Assembly: GCF_023656745.1 (NCBI RefSeq)
Contig: NZ_JAMOKO010000006.1
Coordinates: 1 to 64,000 of the forward strand
Reading direction: 5' to 3'
Source of the DNA: Collinsella sp. BG-O-102
GTDB lineage: Bacteria; Actinomycetota; Coriobacteriia; Coriobacteriales; Coriobacteriaceae
Length of the DNA: 64,000 nucleotides
Part shown: positions 10,420 to 19,946 of the stretch, one piece after another
Numbering within the stretch: position 1 is the first letter of the stretch
Layout: each line of letters opens with the position of its first letter
Made by a program: the position numbers and the translations under genes
Notes under the pieces: model-generated
Told to the model about the DNA's origin: nothing
The model's database searches: none
The model's input: the letters and a program-made list of their open reading frames with translations, nothing else

Positions 10420-12018
10420 TTAGTTCTCCTCTGATCCAGAAACATCCGAATGGTGCTTGGCCATGAACTGCTGCTTGAAGTCGCCGATGACGCGCAAGAG
10501 CTCAGCCTTGGTGTCATCATCGATCTTCTTGGCGCGAACCTTGTCGAGCAGCGAGCCAAAGCCATTGTCCATGTACTCGATGAGCTCGGCACGGAAAGGC
10601 AGCACGTCGGCGATCTCCAGGTCATCCAGGAAGCCCTCGTTGCCAGCGAACAGCGTAACGATCTGCTCGCCAACCTCAAACGGCTTGTAGCGCGGCTGCT
10701 TCAGGAGCTCGGTCATGCGGGCACCATGGGTCAGCTGCTTCTGAGTAGCCTCGTCGAGGTCGGAGCCAAACTGCGTAAAGCCGGCGAGCTCCTGGTACGA
10801 AGCGAGGTCCAGGCGGAGGTTGCCGGCGACCTGCTTCATAGCCTTGGTCTGCGCGTCGCCACCGACGCGGGACACGGAAATGCCCACGTCGACTGCCGGG
10901 CGCTGGCCCTGGAAGAAGAGCTCGGACTGCAGGTAGATCTGACCATCGGTAATGGAAATGACGTTGGTCGGAATGTAGGCCGAGACGTCGCCGTCCTGGG
11001 TCTCGATGATCGGCAGAGCCGTCATGGAGCCGTAACCGTTCTTCTTGGACATCTTGACGGCACGCTCGAGCAGGCGAGAGTGCAGGTAGAAGATGTCGCC
11101 AGGATAGGCCTCGCGTCCGGGCGGACGATGCAGCGTCAGCGACATCTGACGGTAGGCCACAGCCTGCTTGGACAGGTCGTCGTAGATGACGAGCACGTGG
11201 CCACCGGGGTTGGTCTCGCTGGCGGGCTTGCCGTCCTCGCCGTTGTACATGAAGAACTCGCCGATAGCGGCACCGGCCATAGGCGCGATGTACTGCATAG
11301 GGGCGGAATCGGCAGCGGTGGCCGAAACGATGATGGTGTAGTCGAGCGCACCGTGCTGAGCGAGGGTCTCGCGGATGTTGGCAACCGTGGAGGCCTTCTG
11401 GCCGATGGCGACATAGATGCAGACCATGCCCTTGCCGCGCTGGTTGAGGATAGCGTCGATGGCAATGGCGGTCTTACCGGTCTTACGGTCGCCGATGATG
11501 AGCTCTCGCTGACCGCGACCAATAGGCACCATGGAGTCGATAGCGAGCAGACCGGTCTGAACCGGCTCACACACCGGGGTACGGTCGATGACGCCGGGGG
11601 CCTTGAACTCGATGGGGCGACGGTGCGTGGCGACGATGTCGCCCAGGCCGTCGATGGGCTGGCCGAGCGGATTGACGACGCGGCCGAGCATGGCGCGGCT
11701 CACAGGGATATCCATAATGCGGCCAGTGGTGCGGCACTCGTCGCCTTCCTTGATGGAGTCGACGGCACCAAACAGAACGGCGCCGACCTCGTCACGGTCA
11801 AGGTTCTGGGCAAGGCCGAAGACGGTCTCACCGGTATCGGAGCTCTTGAACTCCAGAAGCTCGCCTGCCATGGCGCTCTTGAGGCCGGAGACGCGCGCGA
11901 TGCCGTCGCCTACCTCGTCGACCGTTGAAACCTCATGCGTATCGACCGTCGCGGAGAGGCTCGTGAGCTGCTCCTGCAGTTTCTTGGCGATATCCTGGGC
12001 ATTGAGGGTTTCGGACAT
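10420..12018 (-). CDS. atpA: F-type ATP synthase alpha subunit
   Basis: Non-catalytic nucleotide-binding subunit of F1. [13 protein letters not shown] is its Walker A segment, [12 protein letters not shown] the Walker B, and the segment [20 protein letters not shown] is the alpha/beta family signature. At 532 residues it is a little longer than usual, with extra residues at the C-terminus. The start codon overlaps the atpH stop by one base. Confidence 0.98.
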   Translation of the reverse strand: MSETLNAQDIAKKLQEQLTSLSATVDTHEVSTVDEVGDGIARVSGLKSAMAGELLEFKSSDTGETVFGLAQNLDRDEVGAVLFGAVDSIKEGDECRTTGRIMDIPVSRAMLGRVVNPLGQPIDGLGDIVATHRRPIEFKAPGVIDRTPVCEPVQTGLLAIDSMVPIGRGQRELIIGDRKTGKTAIAIDAILNQRGKGMVCIYVAIGQKASTVANIRETLAQHGALDYTIIVSATAADSAPMQYIAPMAGAAIGEFFMYNGEDGKPASETNPGGHVLVIYDDLSKQAVAYRQMSLTLHRPPGREAYPGDIFYLHSRLLERAVKMSKKNGYGSMTALPIIETQDGDVSAYIPTNVISITDGQIYLQSELFFQGQRPAVDVGISVSRVGGDAQTKAMKQVAGNLRLDLASYQELAGFTQFGSDLDEATQKQLTHGARMTELLKQPRYKPFEVGEQIVTLFAGNEGFLDDLEIADVLPFRAELIEYMDNGFGSLLDKVRAKKIDDDTKAELLRVIGDFKQQFMAKHHSDVSGSEEN

Positions 12019-12494
12019 TAGGCTTCACCTCCGTACGAATTAGCAGAGTTTGCGAGGGTCTCCTGCGCGATGCGCAGCTGCGTCTTGACGGAAATGTCAC
12101 GACGCTCGCCGCGGGCCTCGAGCACCAGGCCGCCCACGATAGACGGGTCGACCTGCTCGATAAGGAATACCTTGCGGCCGAAGTCCTGCTCGCATTTCTT
12201 AGTGATGGTTTGACGCAGCTCGTCGTCGAGCGGGATCGCCGTGGTGACGGTCACGCCCACTACATCCTCGTCTTCCTCGGCAACATACTTAAAGGCAGCT
12301 GCCACCTTGGGAAGAAGGTCGAGCTGGTCGCGCTTGGACATGGTGTCGAGCACGGCGATGATCTCGGGGCTGGCGCTAGCCAGACGCTCGATCATCTCGA
12401 GGTCCTCGAACACATGGTTCTCGGCCTTAGCGGCTTCCAGAAGGGAGCGCGCGTAGGTCTCGAGCACCTTGTCCTGATAGCGGCTAGTCGGCAT
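12018..12494 (-). CDS. atpH: F-type ATP synthase delta subunit
   Basis: Peripheral-stalk cap linking F1 to subunit b. The 158-residue protein begins with [10 protein letters not shown], the usual delta start, and ends with the conserved [27 protein letters not shown]. It overlaps atpF by 11 bases and atpA by one, as is common in this operon. Confidence 0.94.
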   Translation of the reverse strand: MPTSRYQDKVLETYARSLLEAAKAENHVFEDLEMIERLASASPEIIAVLDTMSKRDQLDLLPKVAAAFKYVAEEDEDVVGVTVTTAIPLDDELRQTITKKCEQDFGRKVFLIEQVDPSIVGGLVLEARGERRDISVKTQLRIAQETLANSANSYGGEA

Positions 12495-13086
12495 TCAGGC
12501 TACCTGCTTCCTGGATGTAGCGCTCGATGAGCTTCTTCTGCTCGGCATCGTCCTCGAGTGCCTCGCCCACGATCTTGGTGGCGACGGCAACGGACAGGTC
12601 GGCGATGGAGCTCGCGGCACCGGCGTAGATGGACTTGCGCTCGTCCTCGACGGTCGTATGAGCCTTGGCGATGATCTCCTCGGCCTCCTTGTGAGCAGCC
12701 TCGATAATGCGGGCGCGCTCGGACTCGGCGTCCTTACGGGCCTCGAGAACAATGTCGGCAGCCTGACGACGGGCGTCGGTGACGATCGAGTCGGACTCAG
12801 CGCGCTTGGCGATAGCCTCCTGCTTGGTCTTCTCGGCCTCGTCGAGGCTCTCCTCAATCTTCTTGCCGCGCTCCTCCATGGTTTTCATGATGCCCGGCAG
12901 GGCGACCTTGGCCAGCACGATCCAGATAATCAGGAAGGCGATAAGCGCCGGGATGAACTCCGCCATCTTAGGGATGAGGATGTCCGCACCGGCAGCGCCG
13001 TCCTCAGCGAACGCGGAAACCGGCATGAGCAGCGCGGCCGCGGACGCGGAGAGTGCGATCGCGCTCTTCTGGGATGAAAGATTCAT
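12484..13086 (-). CDS. atpF: F-type ATP synthase subunit b
   Basis: Membrane anchor and peripheral stalk. A single true membrane helix (FIPALIAFLIIWIVLAKVAL) is followed by a long charged coiled coil ending near SIADLSVAVATKIVGEALED. Unusually, about 33 residues precede the helix and look like a cleavable signal peptide (basic start, hydrophobic run, SAFAED). The total of 200 residues is longer than the common 160-175. ATG at 13086 has GGAG upstream. Confidence 0.94.
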   Translation of the reverse strand: MNLSSQKSAIALSASAAALLMPVSAFAEDGAAGADILIPKMAEFIPALIAFLIIWIVLAKVALPGIMKTMEERGKKIEESLDEAEKTKQEAIAKRAESDSIVTDARRQAADIVLEARKDAESERARIIEAAHKEAEEIIAKAHTTVEDERKSIYAGAASSIADLSVAVATKIVGEALEDDAEQKKLIERYIQEAGSLNAD

Positions 13087-13101
13087 ACTTGACGCTCCGT
13101 G

Positions 13102-13296
13102 CTATTTAACGATCAGCGCGACAACGAAGCCGATCAGAGCCAGAGCCTCGCCGAAGGCGGAGCCCATGATGAAGACGGTGAACACGCGGCCCTGGACCTC
13201 AGGCTGACGGGCCATAGCACCCGTAGCACCCAGAGCAGACAGGCCGATAGCAAGACCAGCGCCGATAACACCGAGACCGTAACCGATAACTCCCAC
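13102..13296 (-). CDS. atpE: F-type ATP synthase subunit c
   Basis: Ring proteolipid of Fo, a two-helix hairpin of only 64 residues with the polar loop RQPEVQGR and the ion-binding glutamate E50 in GEALALIGF. The glutamine in helix 1 and the Ser/Thr after the glutamate that mark sodium-dependent rings are absent, so proton coupling is the better inference. The start is GTG at 13296 with a strong AAAGGAGG site five bases before it, fitting the high expression a c subunit needs. Confidence 0.95.
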   Translation of the reverse strand: MGVIGYGLGVIGAGLAIGLSALGATGAMARQPEVQGRVFTVFIMGSAFGEALALIGFVVALIVK

Positions 13297-13420
13297 GATT
13301 CCTCCTTTGTCGTGCGTGTCTTATTTCACGCAGGATAACCTTTTTATAACTGCCGGGCTCCATGGGTACGGGCACCGGCGGTTTAACGAATTACCTTACC
13401 TTTAAGGCGCGAACGGAAGA

Positions 13421-14224
13421 CTACTCCTCCTCCGCGACCTCCTCTGCCTCGGAGACATACACGGCGGTAAGGACCGTGAAGACGTAAGCCTGGATGGCGC
13501 CGACCACAAGCTCGATCGCATAGATCAGGATGAGGATGGCAAGCCAGGCCAGCGAAGGCAGGGCGCCGACGGCGTGGGCCGCGGAAACCTGCTGAAGCAG
13601 CGGCTGCATGAACATGCTCGCCATGATGGCGAACGAGCCCATGACCACGTGTCCTGCGAACATGTTGCAGAACAGACGGACGGCGAGCGTGATGAGGCGC
13701 AGGAAGGTCGAGAAAAGCTCGACGACCCACACGAGCACGTTCATCGGGAAGCTCACGCCCTGCGGAGCGAGGCTCTTGATGTAGCCGATCACGCCGTGAG
13801 CCTTGCATCCGTAGTAGATGAAGTACACGAAGGCGAAGATGGCGAGCGCGGCGGTGGAGCCGATTGCGCCGGTGCCGGGCTTCATTCCCGGGATCAGGCC
13901 GATCATGTTGTTGATCAGAATGAACAGGAAAAGCGAGCACAGGAACGGGAAGTGCTTCTTCCAGTTCTCACCCACGACGCCCTTGCCGATATCGTTCTCG
14001 ACGTACTCGATGATGTACTCGAAACCGTTGACGAAGAAGCCCTTGGGAACCAGGGTCTGCTTCTTCTTGAACACGGCCAGGACGATCAGGAGCACGATCG
14101 TGGAGACGATCAGCCAAAACGAGTACTGCGTGATGCCGCAGCTCAGATCGCCCACGACAGGGGTGGAGCTGAACTCGCTGACCAGATGATTAATCTCATC
14201 AGGCAGCTTTTCAAAAATTTCCAC
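13421..14224 (-). CDS. atpB: F-type ATP synthase subunit a
   Basis: Stator channel of Fo. About six membrane helices; the essential arginine lies in LRLITLAVRLFCNMFAGH, and the last helices contain AILILIYAIELVVGAIQAYVF. 267 residues is normal. A 124-base gap to atpE contains only the strong atpE ribosome site and no evident hairpin. Confidence 0.96.
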   Translation of the reverse strand: MEIFEKLPDEINHLVSEFSSTPVVGDLSCGITQYSFWLIVSTIVLLIVLAVFKKKQTLVPKGFFVNGFEYIIEYVENDIGKGVVGENWKKHFPFLCSLFLFILINNMIGLIPGMKPGTGAIGSTAALAIFAFVYFIYYGCKAHGVIGYIKSLAPQGVSFPMNVLVWVVELFSTFLRLITLAVRLFCNMFAGHVVMGSFAIMASMFMQPLLQQVSAAHAVGALPSLAWLAILILIYAIELVVGAIQAYVFTVLTAVYVSEAEEVAEEE

Positions 14225-14227
14225 GAC

Positions 14228-14539
14228 TTACCTTTCGACCTCATGAGGATCTCGCAGCGCCTTGGCGACGCGAACCGTGCAGGCGGCCATAAAGGCCACG
14301 AAGCCGATCGCCTCGCCCAGGAGGAACATGCGAAATGCCTCTCCGAACAACACAAACACAACCAAGGTAAAGACGAGCAGGGCGATTGCCGAGACCGCCA
14401 GACTCACCATACCCTTGAGCATGTCCGCATTCTGTTTATCGTCAAGAACCGGCTTGAGCGTAAAGACAAAGGGAAGGAAGGCAATTGCGCCCGCGATGGC
14501 GCCTGCAACGATAGCGAGCAGATCGGCTATCTGAAACAC
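14228..14539 (-). CDS. atpI: ATP synthase protein I-like membrane protein
   Basis: Small hydrophobic protein at the head of the atp operon, the place of AtpI, which in other bacteria helps assemble the c ring or carries magnesium. About 104 residues with three or four hydrophobic helices and a basic end. GTG at 14539 is preferred: AGTGAGG lies just upstream, and the longer frame starting with TTG at 14614 would begin inside the -10/-35 region. Assignment rests mainly on position and hydropathy, since AtpI proteins are poorly conserved. Confidence 0.75.
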   Translation of the reverse strand: MFQIADLLAIVAGAIAGAIAFLPFVFTLKPVLDDKQNADMLKGMVSLAVSAIALLVFTLVVFVLFGEAFRMFLLGEAIGFVAFMAACTVRVAKALRDPHEVER

Positions 14540-14600
14540 TGGCGTCCTCACTTTCCTTTTTAACGCTTCACAGAACAGTTCCCGCCAAACATTGGTGACT

Positions 14601-14628
14601 ATTGTACGAGCCAATCGCTAAAGTACAA
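14601..14628 (-). promoter_or_regulatory. Promoter of the ATP synthase operon
   Basis: On the minus strand TTGTAC (14628-14623) and TACAAT (14606-14601) stand 16 bases apart, a good sigma-70-type match. Transcription would begin near 14594, about 55 bases before the GTG start of atpI. Confidence 0.7.
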
Positions 14629-14743
14629 CCGAAAAAGCATCGGTTAATACGCACCTGTTCGTTTTCTTAAGACCTTCTTTATGCCGCAGGTACGGTAATA
14701 CGTTTTTCTCGAACCCTGCAGGGCAAAACATCCGTTAACAGGA

Positions 14744-14778
14744 GTGCGCGCGGTCGCCTTTTGTTCATCCGCGCGCAC
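14744..14778. other. Hairpin between upp and the atp promoter
   Basis: A perfect 10-base stem GTGCGCGCGG/CCGCGCGCAC with a 15-base loop lies downstream of the upp stop. On the minus strand no T run follows, so it may be a weak terminator of upp or a dispersed palindrome. Confidence 0.5.
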
Positions 14779-14820
14779 CGTTTCTTCGTATTTGCAGCCG
14801 CGGCCGTCTTAGCCCAGCGA

Positions 14821-15468
14821 CTAGAGCGTGCCGTAGATGCGGTCACCGGCGTCGCCCAGGCCGGGAACGATGTAGGCCGCCTCGTTGAGATGGTCGTCGA
14901 TGGCGCAGGTATAGATATGCACATCAGGATCCTTCTCAGTCAGCGACTTGAGGCCCTCGGGGGCCGCGACGATGCACAGCATGCGGATGTCCTTGACACC
15001 GCGCTCGCGCAGGTAGCTAATGGCCATCTCGGCCGAACCGCCCGTGGCGAGCATGGGGTCGACGACCAGGCAGATGCGCTGGTCGATATCCTTGGGCATC
15101 TTGCAGTAATACTCGTGCGGCTCGTGGGTGACCTCGTCGCGCTCCATGCCGATGTGGCCCACGCGAGCGGAGGGCACCAGGTCGAGGATGCCGTCGACCA
15201 TGCCAAGGCCCGCACGCAGGATGGGCACGATGGCGAGTTTCTTGCCGGCAAGCTGTTTGAACGTGGCGGTAGTGATGGGGGTCTCGACCTCGACGTCTTC
15301 CATGGGCAGGTCGCGCATGGCCTCGTAGCCGTCAAAAAGCGCGAGTTCGCGCACGAGCTGGCGGAACTGGTTGGTGCCGGTGTTTTTGTCGCGCAGGATC
15401 GACAGCTTGTGCTGGACGAGCGGGTGGTCGACAAGCGTCACACGGGACGCATCGTAGGTGACGGTCAT
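14821..15468 (-). CDS. upp: uracil phosphoribosyltransferase
   Basis: Salvages uracil to UMP with PRPP. The PRPP-binding motif [16 protein letters not shown], the uracil-contact ending [16 protein letters not shown] and the N-terminal [17 protein letters not shown] are diagnostic. From ATG at 15468 the protein has about 215 residues, the normal size; AAGGGG lies upstream. It keeps its conserved neighbourhood (tsaC upstream, atp operon downstream), with glpK inserted between. Confidence 0.96.
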   Translation of the reverse strand: MTVTYDASRVTLVDHPLVQHKLSILRDKNTGTNQFRQLVRELALFDGYEAMRDLPMEDVEVETPITTATFKQLAGKKLAIVPILRAGLGMVDGILDLVPSARVGHIGMERDEVTHEPHEYYCKMPKDIDQRICLVVDPMLATGGSAEMAISYLRERGVKDIRMLCIVAAPEGLKSLTEKDPDVHIYTCAIDDHLNEAAYIVPGLGDAGDRIYGTL

Positions 15469-15591
15469 GGATTGATTGCCCCTTTCGTTGCGGCCGCAAA
15501 ACGGCCTTGCTGACAAGGCGTGCAGCAATGTTGCCGCCGCACGCCATGCATTAGTTTAGCGGTTTGTTGTATCGAGCAGCCCATCGCAGCC

Positions 15592-17133
15592 CTACTGTGC
15601 GGTGCTGAGCGAGCGCCTGACTGCATCACGCCAGCCCGCAAGGTTTTGCTCGCGGCGCTCGGCGGACATGTGGGGAAGGAAGGTCCTAACGATCTGGGCA
15701 TTTTGCTCCAGCTCCTCCAGGTCTTCCCAATAGCCGACGGCAAGACCCGCCAAGTACGCGGCACCGATTGCCGTGGTCTCCACCGTCTCGCATTGCAGCA
15801 CGGGGATATCCAGCAGGTCGGCCTGGAATTGCATGATGAACTCGTTGCGCGAGGCACCGCCATCGACGGACAGGCGCTCAATCGAAAGCCCCACGTCCTG
15901 CTCCATGGCGCGCAGCACGTCGTAGCTCTGATATGCCATGGATTCGCAGGCGGCACGTACGATGGTCGCACGGCTCGAGGCGCCGGTCAGACCGCACACA
16001 ATACCGCGGGCATGCGGGTCCCACCAGGGAGCACCCAAACCCGCAAAGGCGGGAACGAAGTAGCAGCCCTCGTTGTCGCTAATCGAAGCGGCGAGTTGTG
16101 CCGACTCGCTCACGCTCGAGATGATGCCCATGTTGTTGCGAAGCCAGTTCATCGTTGAGCCGGCGGCAAAAATAGAGCCCTCGAGCGCATAGCTGACTTT
16201 GCCGTCCGCAGCGATACCGATGGTGGAGACCAGGCCATTCTTGGATTCGACGATCTCGTCGCCGGTGTTCATGAGCATAAAGCAGCCCGTGCCATAGGTG
16301 TTTTTGGTCTGGCCGGGACGGAAACAGCAGTGACCGAACAGCGATGCCTGCTGGTCGCCCGCCACACCCATGATGGGCGGCATGTTGGTCATGATGTCGC
16401 TCGCGACGCGGCCGTAGTCGCCCGAGCTCCAGCGAACCTCGGGCATCATGGAACGTGGAACGTCAAAGAGCGCCAGCAGGTCGTCGTCCCAATCGAGCGT
16501 ATGGATATTAAAGAGTGCCGTGCGGCTGGCATTGGTGTAGTCGGTGGCAAAGACCTGGCCGCCGGTGAGGTTGTAGATGAGCCAGGTGTCGATGGTGCCA
16601 AACATGAGGTCGCCCGCCGCCGCGCTCTCGCGTGCGCCGTCGACGTTGTCGAGAATCCACTGCACCTTGGAGGCCGAGAAATACGGGTCAAGCGTAAGTC
16701 CCGTGCGGGAGCGCACCAGCTCCTCGCAACCCTGTTCAACCAACGCGTCGATCGCCGGCGCGGTACGACGGCACTGCCATACGATGGCGTTATAGATGGG
16801 CTGGCCGCTCACGCGGTCCCAGACCACCGTGGTCTCGCGCTGGTTGGAGATGCCGATGGCGGCGATGCGGTCGGAATGGATACCGCTCTTAAACTGAACC
16901 TCCATCATCACGCCGATCTGGCTGGCAAGCACCTCCGTGGGATCCTGCTCCACCCAGCCGGGGCGCGGGAAGCTGGTTTTGACGCTACGACGCGCCTGGG
17001 CAACGATGCAGCCGTATTCGTCGACAATGGCCGCGAGTACCGAGGTAGTGCCGCAGTCGAGCGCCATGATGTAGGAACCGCCAAAGTTAAACGAGGCATC
17101 TTCCATGCCCAGGCTGCCCAGATTCAACGACAT
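15592..17133 (-). CDS. glpK: glycerol kinase
   Basis: Phosphorylates glycerol to sn-glycerol 3-phosphate (FGGY family, ASKHA fold). The N-terminal phosphate loop YIMALDCGTTS, the GISNQRETTVVWD signature, WQCRRT, the GDQQASLFGH segment and the C-terminal GGASRNEFIMQFQADLL are clear. 513 residues, with an extra 20 or so before the first strand. It starts 13 bases after tsaC with AGAAGGG upstream, so it seems to ride on the tsaC transcript. No glycerol facilitator or dehydrogenase is nearby. Confidence 0.96.
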   Translation of the reverse strand: MSLNLGSLGMEDASFNFGGSYIMALDCGTTSVLAAIVDEYGCIVAQARRSVKTSFPRPGWVEQDPTEVLASQIGVMMEVQFKSGIHSDRIAAIGISNQRETTVVWDRVSGQPIYNAIVWQCRRTAPAIDALVEQGCEELVRSRTGLTLDPYFSASKVQWILDNVDGARESAAAGDLMFGTIDTWLIYNLTGGQVFATDYTNASRTALFNIHTLDWDDDLLALFDVPRSMMPEVRWSSGDYGRVASDIMTNMPPIMGVAGDQQASLFGHCCFRPGQTKNTYGTGCFMLMNTGDEIVESKNGLVSTIGIAADGKVSYALEGSIFAAGSTMNWLRNNMGIISSVSESAQLAASISDNEGCYFVPAFAGLGAPWWDPHARGIVCGLTGASSRATIVRAACESMAYQSYDVLRAMEQDVGLSIERLSVDGGASRNEFIMQFQADLLDIPVLQCETVETTAIGAAYLAGLAVGYWEDLEELEQNAQIVRTFLPHMSAERREQNLAGWRDAVRRSLSTAQ

Positions 17134-17146
17134 CGCTTACACCCTT

Positions 17147-17890
17147 CTATTGCATCGGGTCGGACAGGACCCGCTCGATCTCTGATGCGGGAAGTGCGCC
17201 TTGGCGCAGGATCTGGAGCCCGCCGTGCTGGAACGACACGATGGTCGAGGCGTCGCGACACGGGGTCTCACCGGCGTCGACGGCAACATCGACCCCCTCC
17301 AGGATGCGACCCTCGACGGCGGCAAAGCTTGCCGGCGAAGGCGCGCCGTGCGTGTTGGCGCTCGTGCAGGCAAGAGGGCTGCCGCACGCGCGGATGAGCG
17401 CCTGCACCACGGGCGAGGCCGATGCGCGAAGGGCCACCGTGTCGTCGGCGGCGCGCATAAAGGTCGGCACACAGGGGGCCGCCTTGACCACGATAGTCAG
17501 GGCGCCCGGCCAGCATCGTCGGGCGAGCACGCGGGCATCTTCCGGGATATCCACGCCATAACGGTCGAGCGCTTCGACGCCATCGACCAGCCAAGCGACG
17601 GTTTGCGTGAGTTCACGTTGCTTGAGAGTGAAGATACGGCGATAGCCGGTGCCGAGCGCAGGGACTGCGGCGCCGTTAACGGCAGCCTGCGGATCGCGCG
17701 GCCACGATGGGAATTCACTTGTATCTTGGGGCACGGCGTCCGAGAAGGCGTTGACTGCCACGGCGACACCATAGACGGTCTCGGTCGGGATCAGGGCCAA
17801 GCCGCCACAGCGGAGTACCTCGGCCGTACGCTCAACGGCGAGCCGATGCGGCTCGCGCGCTCCCTCGAATACCCGATAGACCGTCTGCAT
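17147..17890 (-). CDS. L-threonylcarbamoyladenylate synthase (Sua5/YrdC family)
   Basis: Makes the threonylcarbamoyl-AMP used for the t6A modification of tRNA position 37. The YrdC fold is shown by the early LALIPTETVYGVAV motif, a lysine/arginine-rich site, the RCWPGALTIVVKA segment and the SPLACTSANTHGAPS motif. 247 residues; a stretch of about 40 residues after the first motif looks less conserved than in typical TsaC. Standard neighbour of prmC in many Gram-positive genomes. Confidence 0.92.
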   Translation of the reverse strand: MQTVYRVFEGAREPHRLAVERTAEVLRCGGLALIPTETVYGVAVAVNAFSDAVPQDTSEFPSWPRDPQAAVNGAAVPALGTGYRRIFTLKQRELTQTVAWLVDGVEALDRYGVDIPEDARVLARRCWPGALTIVVKAAPCVPTFMRAADDTVALRASASPVVQALIRACGSPLACTSANTHGAPSPASFAAVEGRILEGVDVAVDAGETPCRDASTIVSFQHGGLQILRQGALPASEIERVLSDPMQ

Positions 17891-18049
17891 GTGTATGCCA
17901 GCCCCTTACGCTCTGGTGCAAGTTTGTTTACTGTGGGGCATTCTCGCACGAAACGTTCAACCTATTTGCCCAGAGCGCATGTTGGTTTGGTGAGCGGCTC
18001 TAGTAGTCGGTGAAAGTGAGGGGTTATTGCGCAGCAACAAGTCTCTTTG

Positions 18050-18089
18050 TATTGGTGGCGCAGCGCTTCTGTCCGCCGCGCCGCCAATA
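18050..18089. repeat. Palindrome between prmC and tsaC
   Basis: A 12-base stem, TATTGGTGGCGC (18050-18061) with GCGCCGCCAATA (18078-18089), one G-T pair. No T run on either side, so a repeat-type hairpin is as likely as a terminator. Confidence 0.55.
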
Positions 18090-18100
18090 CGCTTCGTACT

Positions 18101-19351
18101 TTACTGACGCTGTTTGGGCTCGGTGACGATGGCTCGAACGATGCGGGGACGATCGGTGAGGTCGCGGACGATGCGCACGTCCGAGAGACCCGCCTGGCGG
18201 CAGAGCTCGGCGGCGACATCGAGGGCGCCCTCGTAGAGCTCGCAGGCAAACAGGCCGCCGGCGCGCAGCATATAGGGCACCGCATTGAGCAAGCGGCGGA
18301 AGATATCAAGGCCATCGGCACCGCCCTCGAGCGCCAAATCGGGCTCAAAGTCCTTGACCTCGTGCGGCAGCGCGCGCATGACGTCGGTCGGAATGTAAGG
18401 AGGGTTGGAGACGAGCACGTCAAAGGTGCCCCACTCCTCGCGGGGGATGGAGCTCACCAGGTTCGTGAGGCTGAAGGCGACCTCATCGGACGTAAGCCCG
18501 AGCGCGTCGCGGTTTTTGGTGGCCAGCTCGATGGCGCGCGGCTCGATATCGGTGGCGGTGCAGGTAACGTGGCCGCGGCGCTCCCAGGCAAGGGAGAGCG
18601 AGATACAGCCCGTGCCGCAGCCGACCTCGAGAACGCGGGCAGTGCGGGGCTCGGCTGGGGCAGGCGCAGCGGCATCCCGCACTAGGGCAGCCTCCTGGTC
18701 GGCACCTTCGATGGCAATGCCGTATTCGTCAAGCTCGGGCTCGGCGGCTTCCGCGGCTTCGGCTTCTGCTGCCTGCGTGGCGGCTTCCTCGGCCTCGCGG
18801 TCGGCCAGTTCCTCGGCATAGGCACGGCTGCCCAGTACGTCGCTGCCTAGCGCCGCCTCATCGGCAGCCGTGAGGTTAGCGGCACGGCGCTCGGCCGTCG
18901 CTCGCTCGTCGGCCAATGCGGCTTCGACCTTGCGCGCCTGCTCGACCTCGTCGTTCCAGGGCAGCTCAACGCGCTGACGGGCAGCAGCCTCGGGGCTCAG
19001 CACCTCGGCATCCAGATAATTGAGGACTTCCTCGACGAGCATCTCGGTCTCAGGGCGCGGAATGAGCACACCGGGGGCGCATGCGACGTCGATCATGCGA
19101 AACTGCGTGCTGCCGGTGATGTACTGCAGCGGCTCGCCCTTGGCGCGGCGAACGACGGCCGCATGCATGGTCTCGAGCTGGGCCGCGTTAAGCGTCTCGT
19201 CCATGCGCATATATAAGTCGATGCGTGCCAGGCCCGTGGCGGCGCACAGCAGCCACTCGGCAGAAAGACGGGGGTGCTCCTCGCCGCGCTCGGCCAGGTA
19301 CTCCTTGGTCCACTCGAGACAACGCTTGATGGTCCAGATCTCGTTTGCCAT
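18101..19351 (-). CDS. prmC: release factor glutamine methyltransferase with a large insertion
   Basis: N5-glutamine methyltransferase that modifies the GGQ glutamine of release factors. The N-terminal helical domain ends with PGVLIPRPETEMLVEEVL (residues about 94-110). The SAM site VLEVGCGTG (240-248) and catalytic NPPY (316-319) are intact. Between them lies an insertion of roughly 120 residues (about 116-236) rich in Ala and Glu, absent from ordinary 280-residue PrmC proteins. ATG at 19351 follows GGGGAGGACC. Its substrate gene prfA is the next one upstream. Confidence 0.92.
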   Translation of the reverse strand: MANEIWTIKRCLEWTKEYLAERGEEHPRLSAEWLLCAATGLARIDLYMRMDETLNAAQLETMHAAVVRRAKGEPLQYITGSTQFRMIDVACAPGVLIPRPETEMLVEEVLNYLDAEVLSPEAAARQRVELPWNDEVEQARKVEAALADERATAERRAANLTAADEAALGSDVLGSRAYAEELADREAEEAATQAAEAEAAEAAEPELDEYGIAIEGADQEAALVRDAAAPAPAEPRTARVLEVGCGTGCISLSLAWERRGHVTCTATDIEPRAIELATKNRDALGLTSDEVAFSLTNLVSSIPREEWGTFDVLVSNPPYIPTDVMRALPHEVKDFEPDLALEGGADGLDIFRRLLNAVPYMLRAGGLFACELYEGALDVAAELCRQAGLSDVRIVRDLTDRPRIVRAIVTEPKQRQ

Positions 19352-19780
19352 GGGGTCCTCCCCTCTTAAGCGCCGGGCGGCGCGCGAATGTCGGAGCAGA
19401 TTGTACGCGAGGCCAGCGCTTGGCAAGGGACGATTGAAAGCGATTATCGAGAATCAGCCCAGATTTTTGGTTTGGCCCCGTCCAAAGTGCTCATTTGTCG
19501 ACGTCCATATCTGCATCCGTCAAGCTTTTGGCAAGGTTGCCCCTAACCTGACCAACATCTAACCAAACGCTTGCCACATCGCTTGACGCACGACGCGTCA
19601 AAAATCACCCCACGACTTCTTGGACGATTTTTCGAGCAATATTTTCGACAGCGGATACATGCCGCCAATTGCTATAAGCAGGCAAACAGCCTAAAGGCCA
19701 TCAAGACGGATTGAATAACATCTCAAAGCAATGTGCCCAACCTAGTCATTTAAGAACGTCCCCGATGACTACCTCTAAGG
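19352..19780. other. Intergenic region between prmC and prfA
   Basis: About 430 bases of lower GC with no convincing gene, tRNA or promoter. It contains a short palindrome at 19743-19771 and then the structured repeat at 19781. prmC must have its own promoter here or be read through the repeat; TTGACG hexamers occur on the minus strand but lack good -10 partners. Confidence 0.5.
19743..19771. repeat. TAGTCAT palindromic repeat
   Basis: TAGTCAT (19743-19749) and ATGACTA (19765-19771) frame the core AAGAACGTCCCC. A half copy, TAGTCATTGGGGACG, occurs at 34718-34732 next to another structured repeat element, so this looks like a dispersed unit. Confidence 0.55.
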
Positions 19781-19946
19781 CGCCGCAGGTTGAGCATAAG
19801 CCAGCGAAAACGCCCCTAAGCGAGCAAGGTGACGTGAAAGAGGAGGGAAGCGTACTTCGGTACGCGACCGACGATTGAACGTCAGATTGCCGCTTAGGGG
19901 CGTTTGCAGCGTCGAGCCGTTACGGCGTTTGGTAAAACGCCGTAAC
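19781..19946. repeat. Structured intergenic repeat element, copy 2
   Basis: Same architecture as the element at 4869 with different stem bases. Outer stem AAACGCCCCTAAGCG (19808-19822) with its exact complement (19891-19905); second stem 19824-19835 with 19879-19890; apical hairpin GCGTACTTCGGTACGC; conserved TGAAA and TTGAA joints; then CAGCGTCGAGC and the TTACGGCGTTT hairpin, which touches the prfA stop codon. Confidence 0.85.

Noticed and set aside
14540-14614. TTG start that would extend AtpI by 25 residues
   Set aside because: It overlaps the -10 region of the operon promoter; the GTG at 14539 has a good ribosome site.
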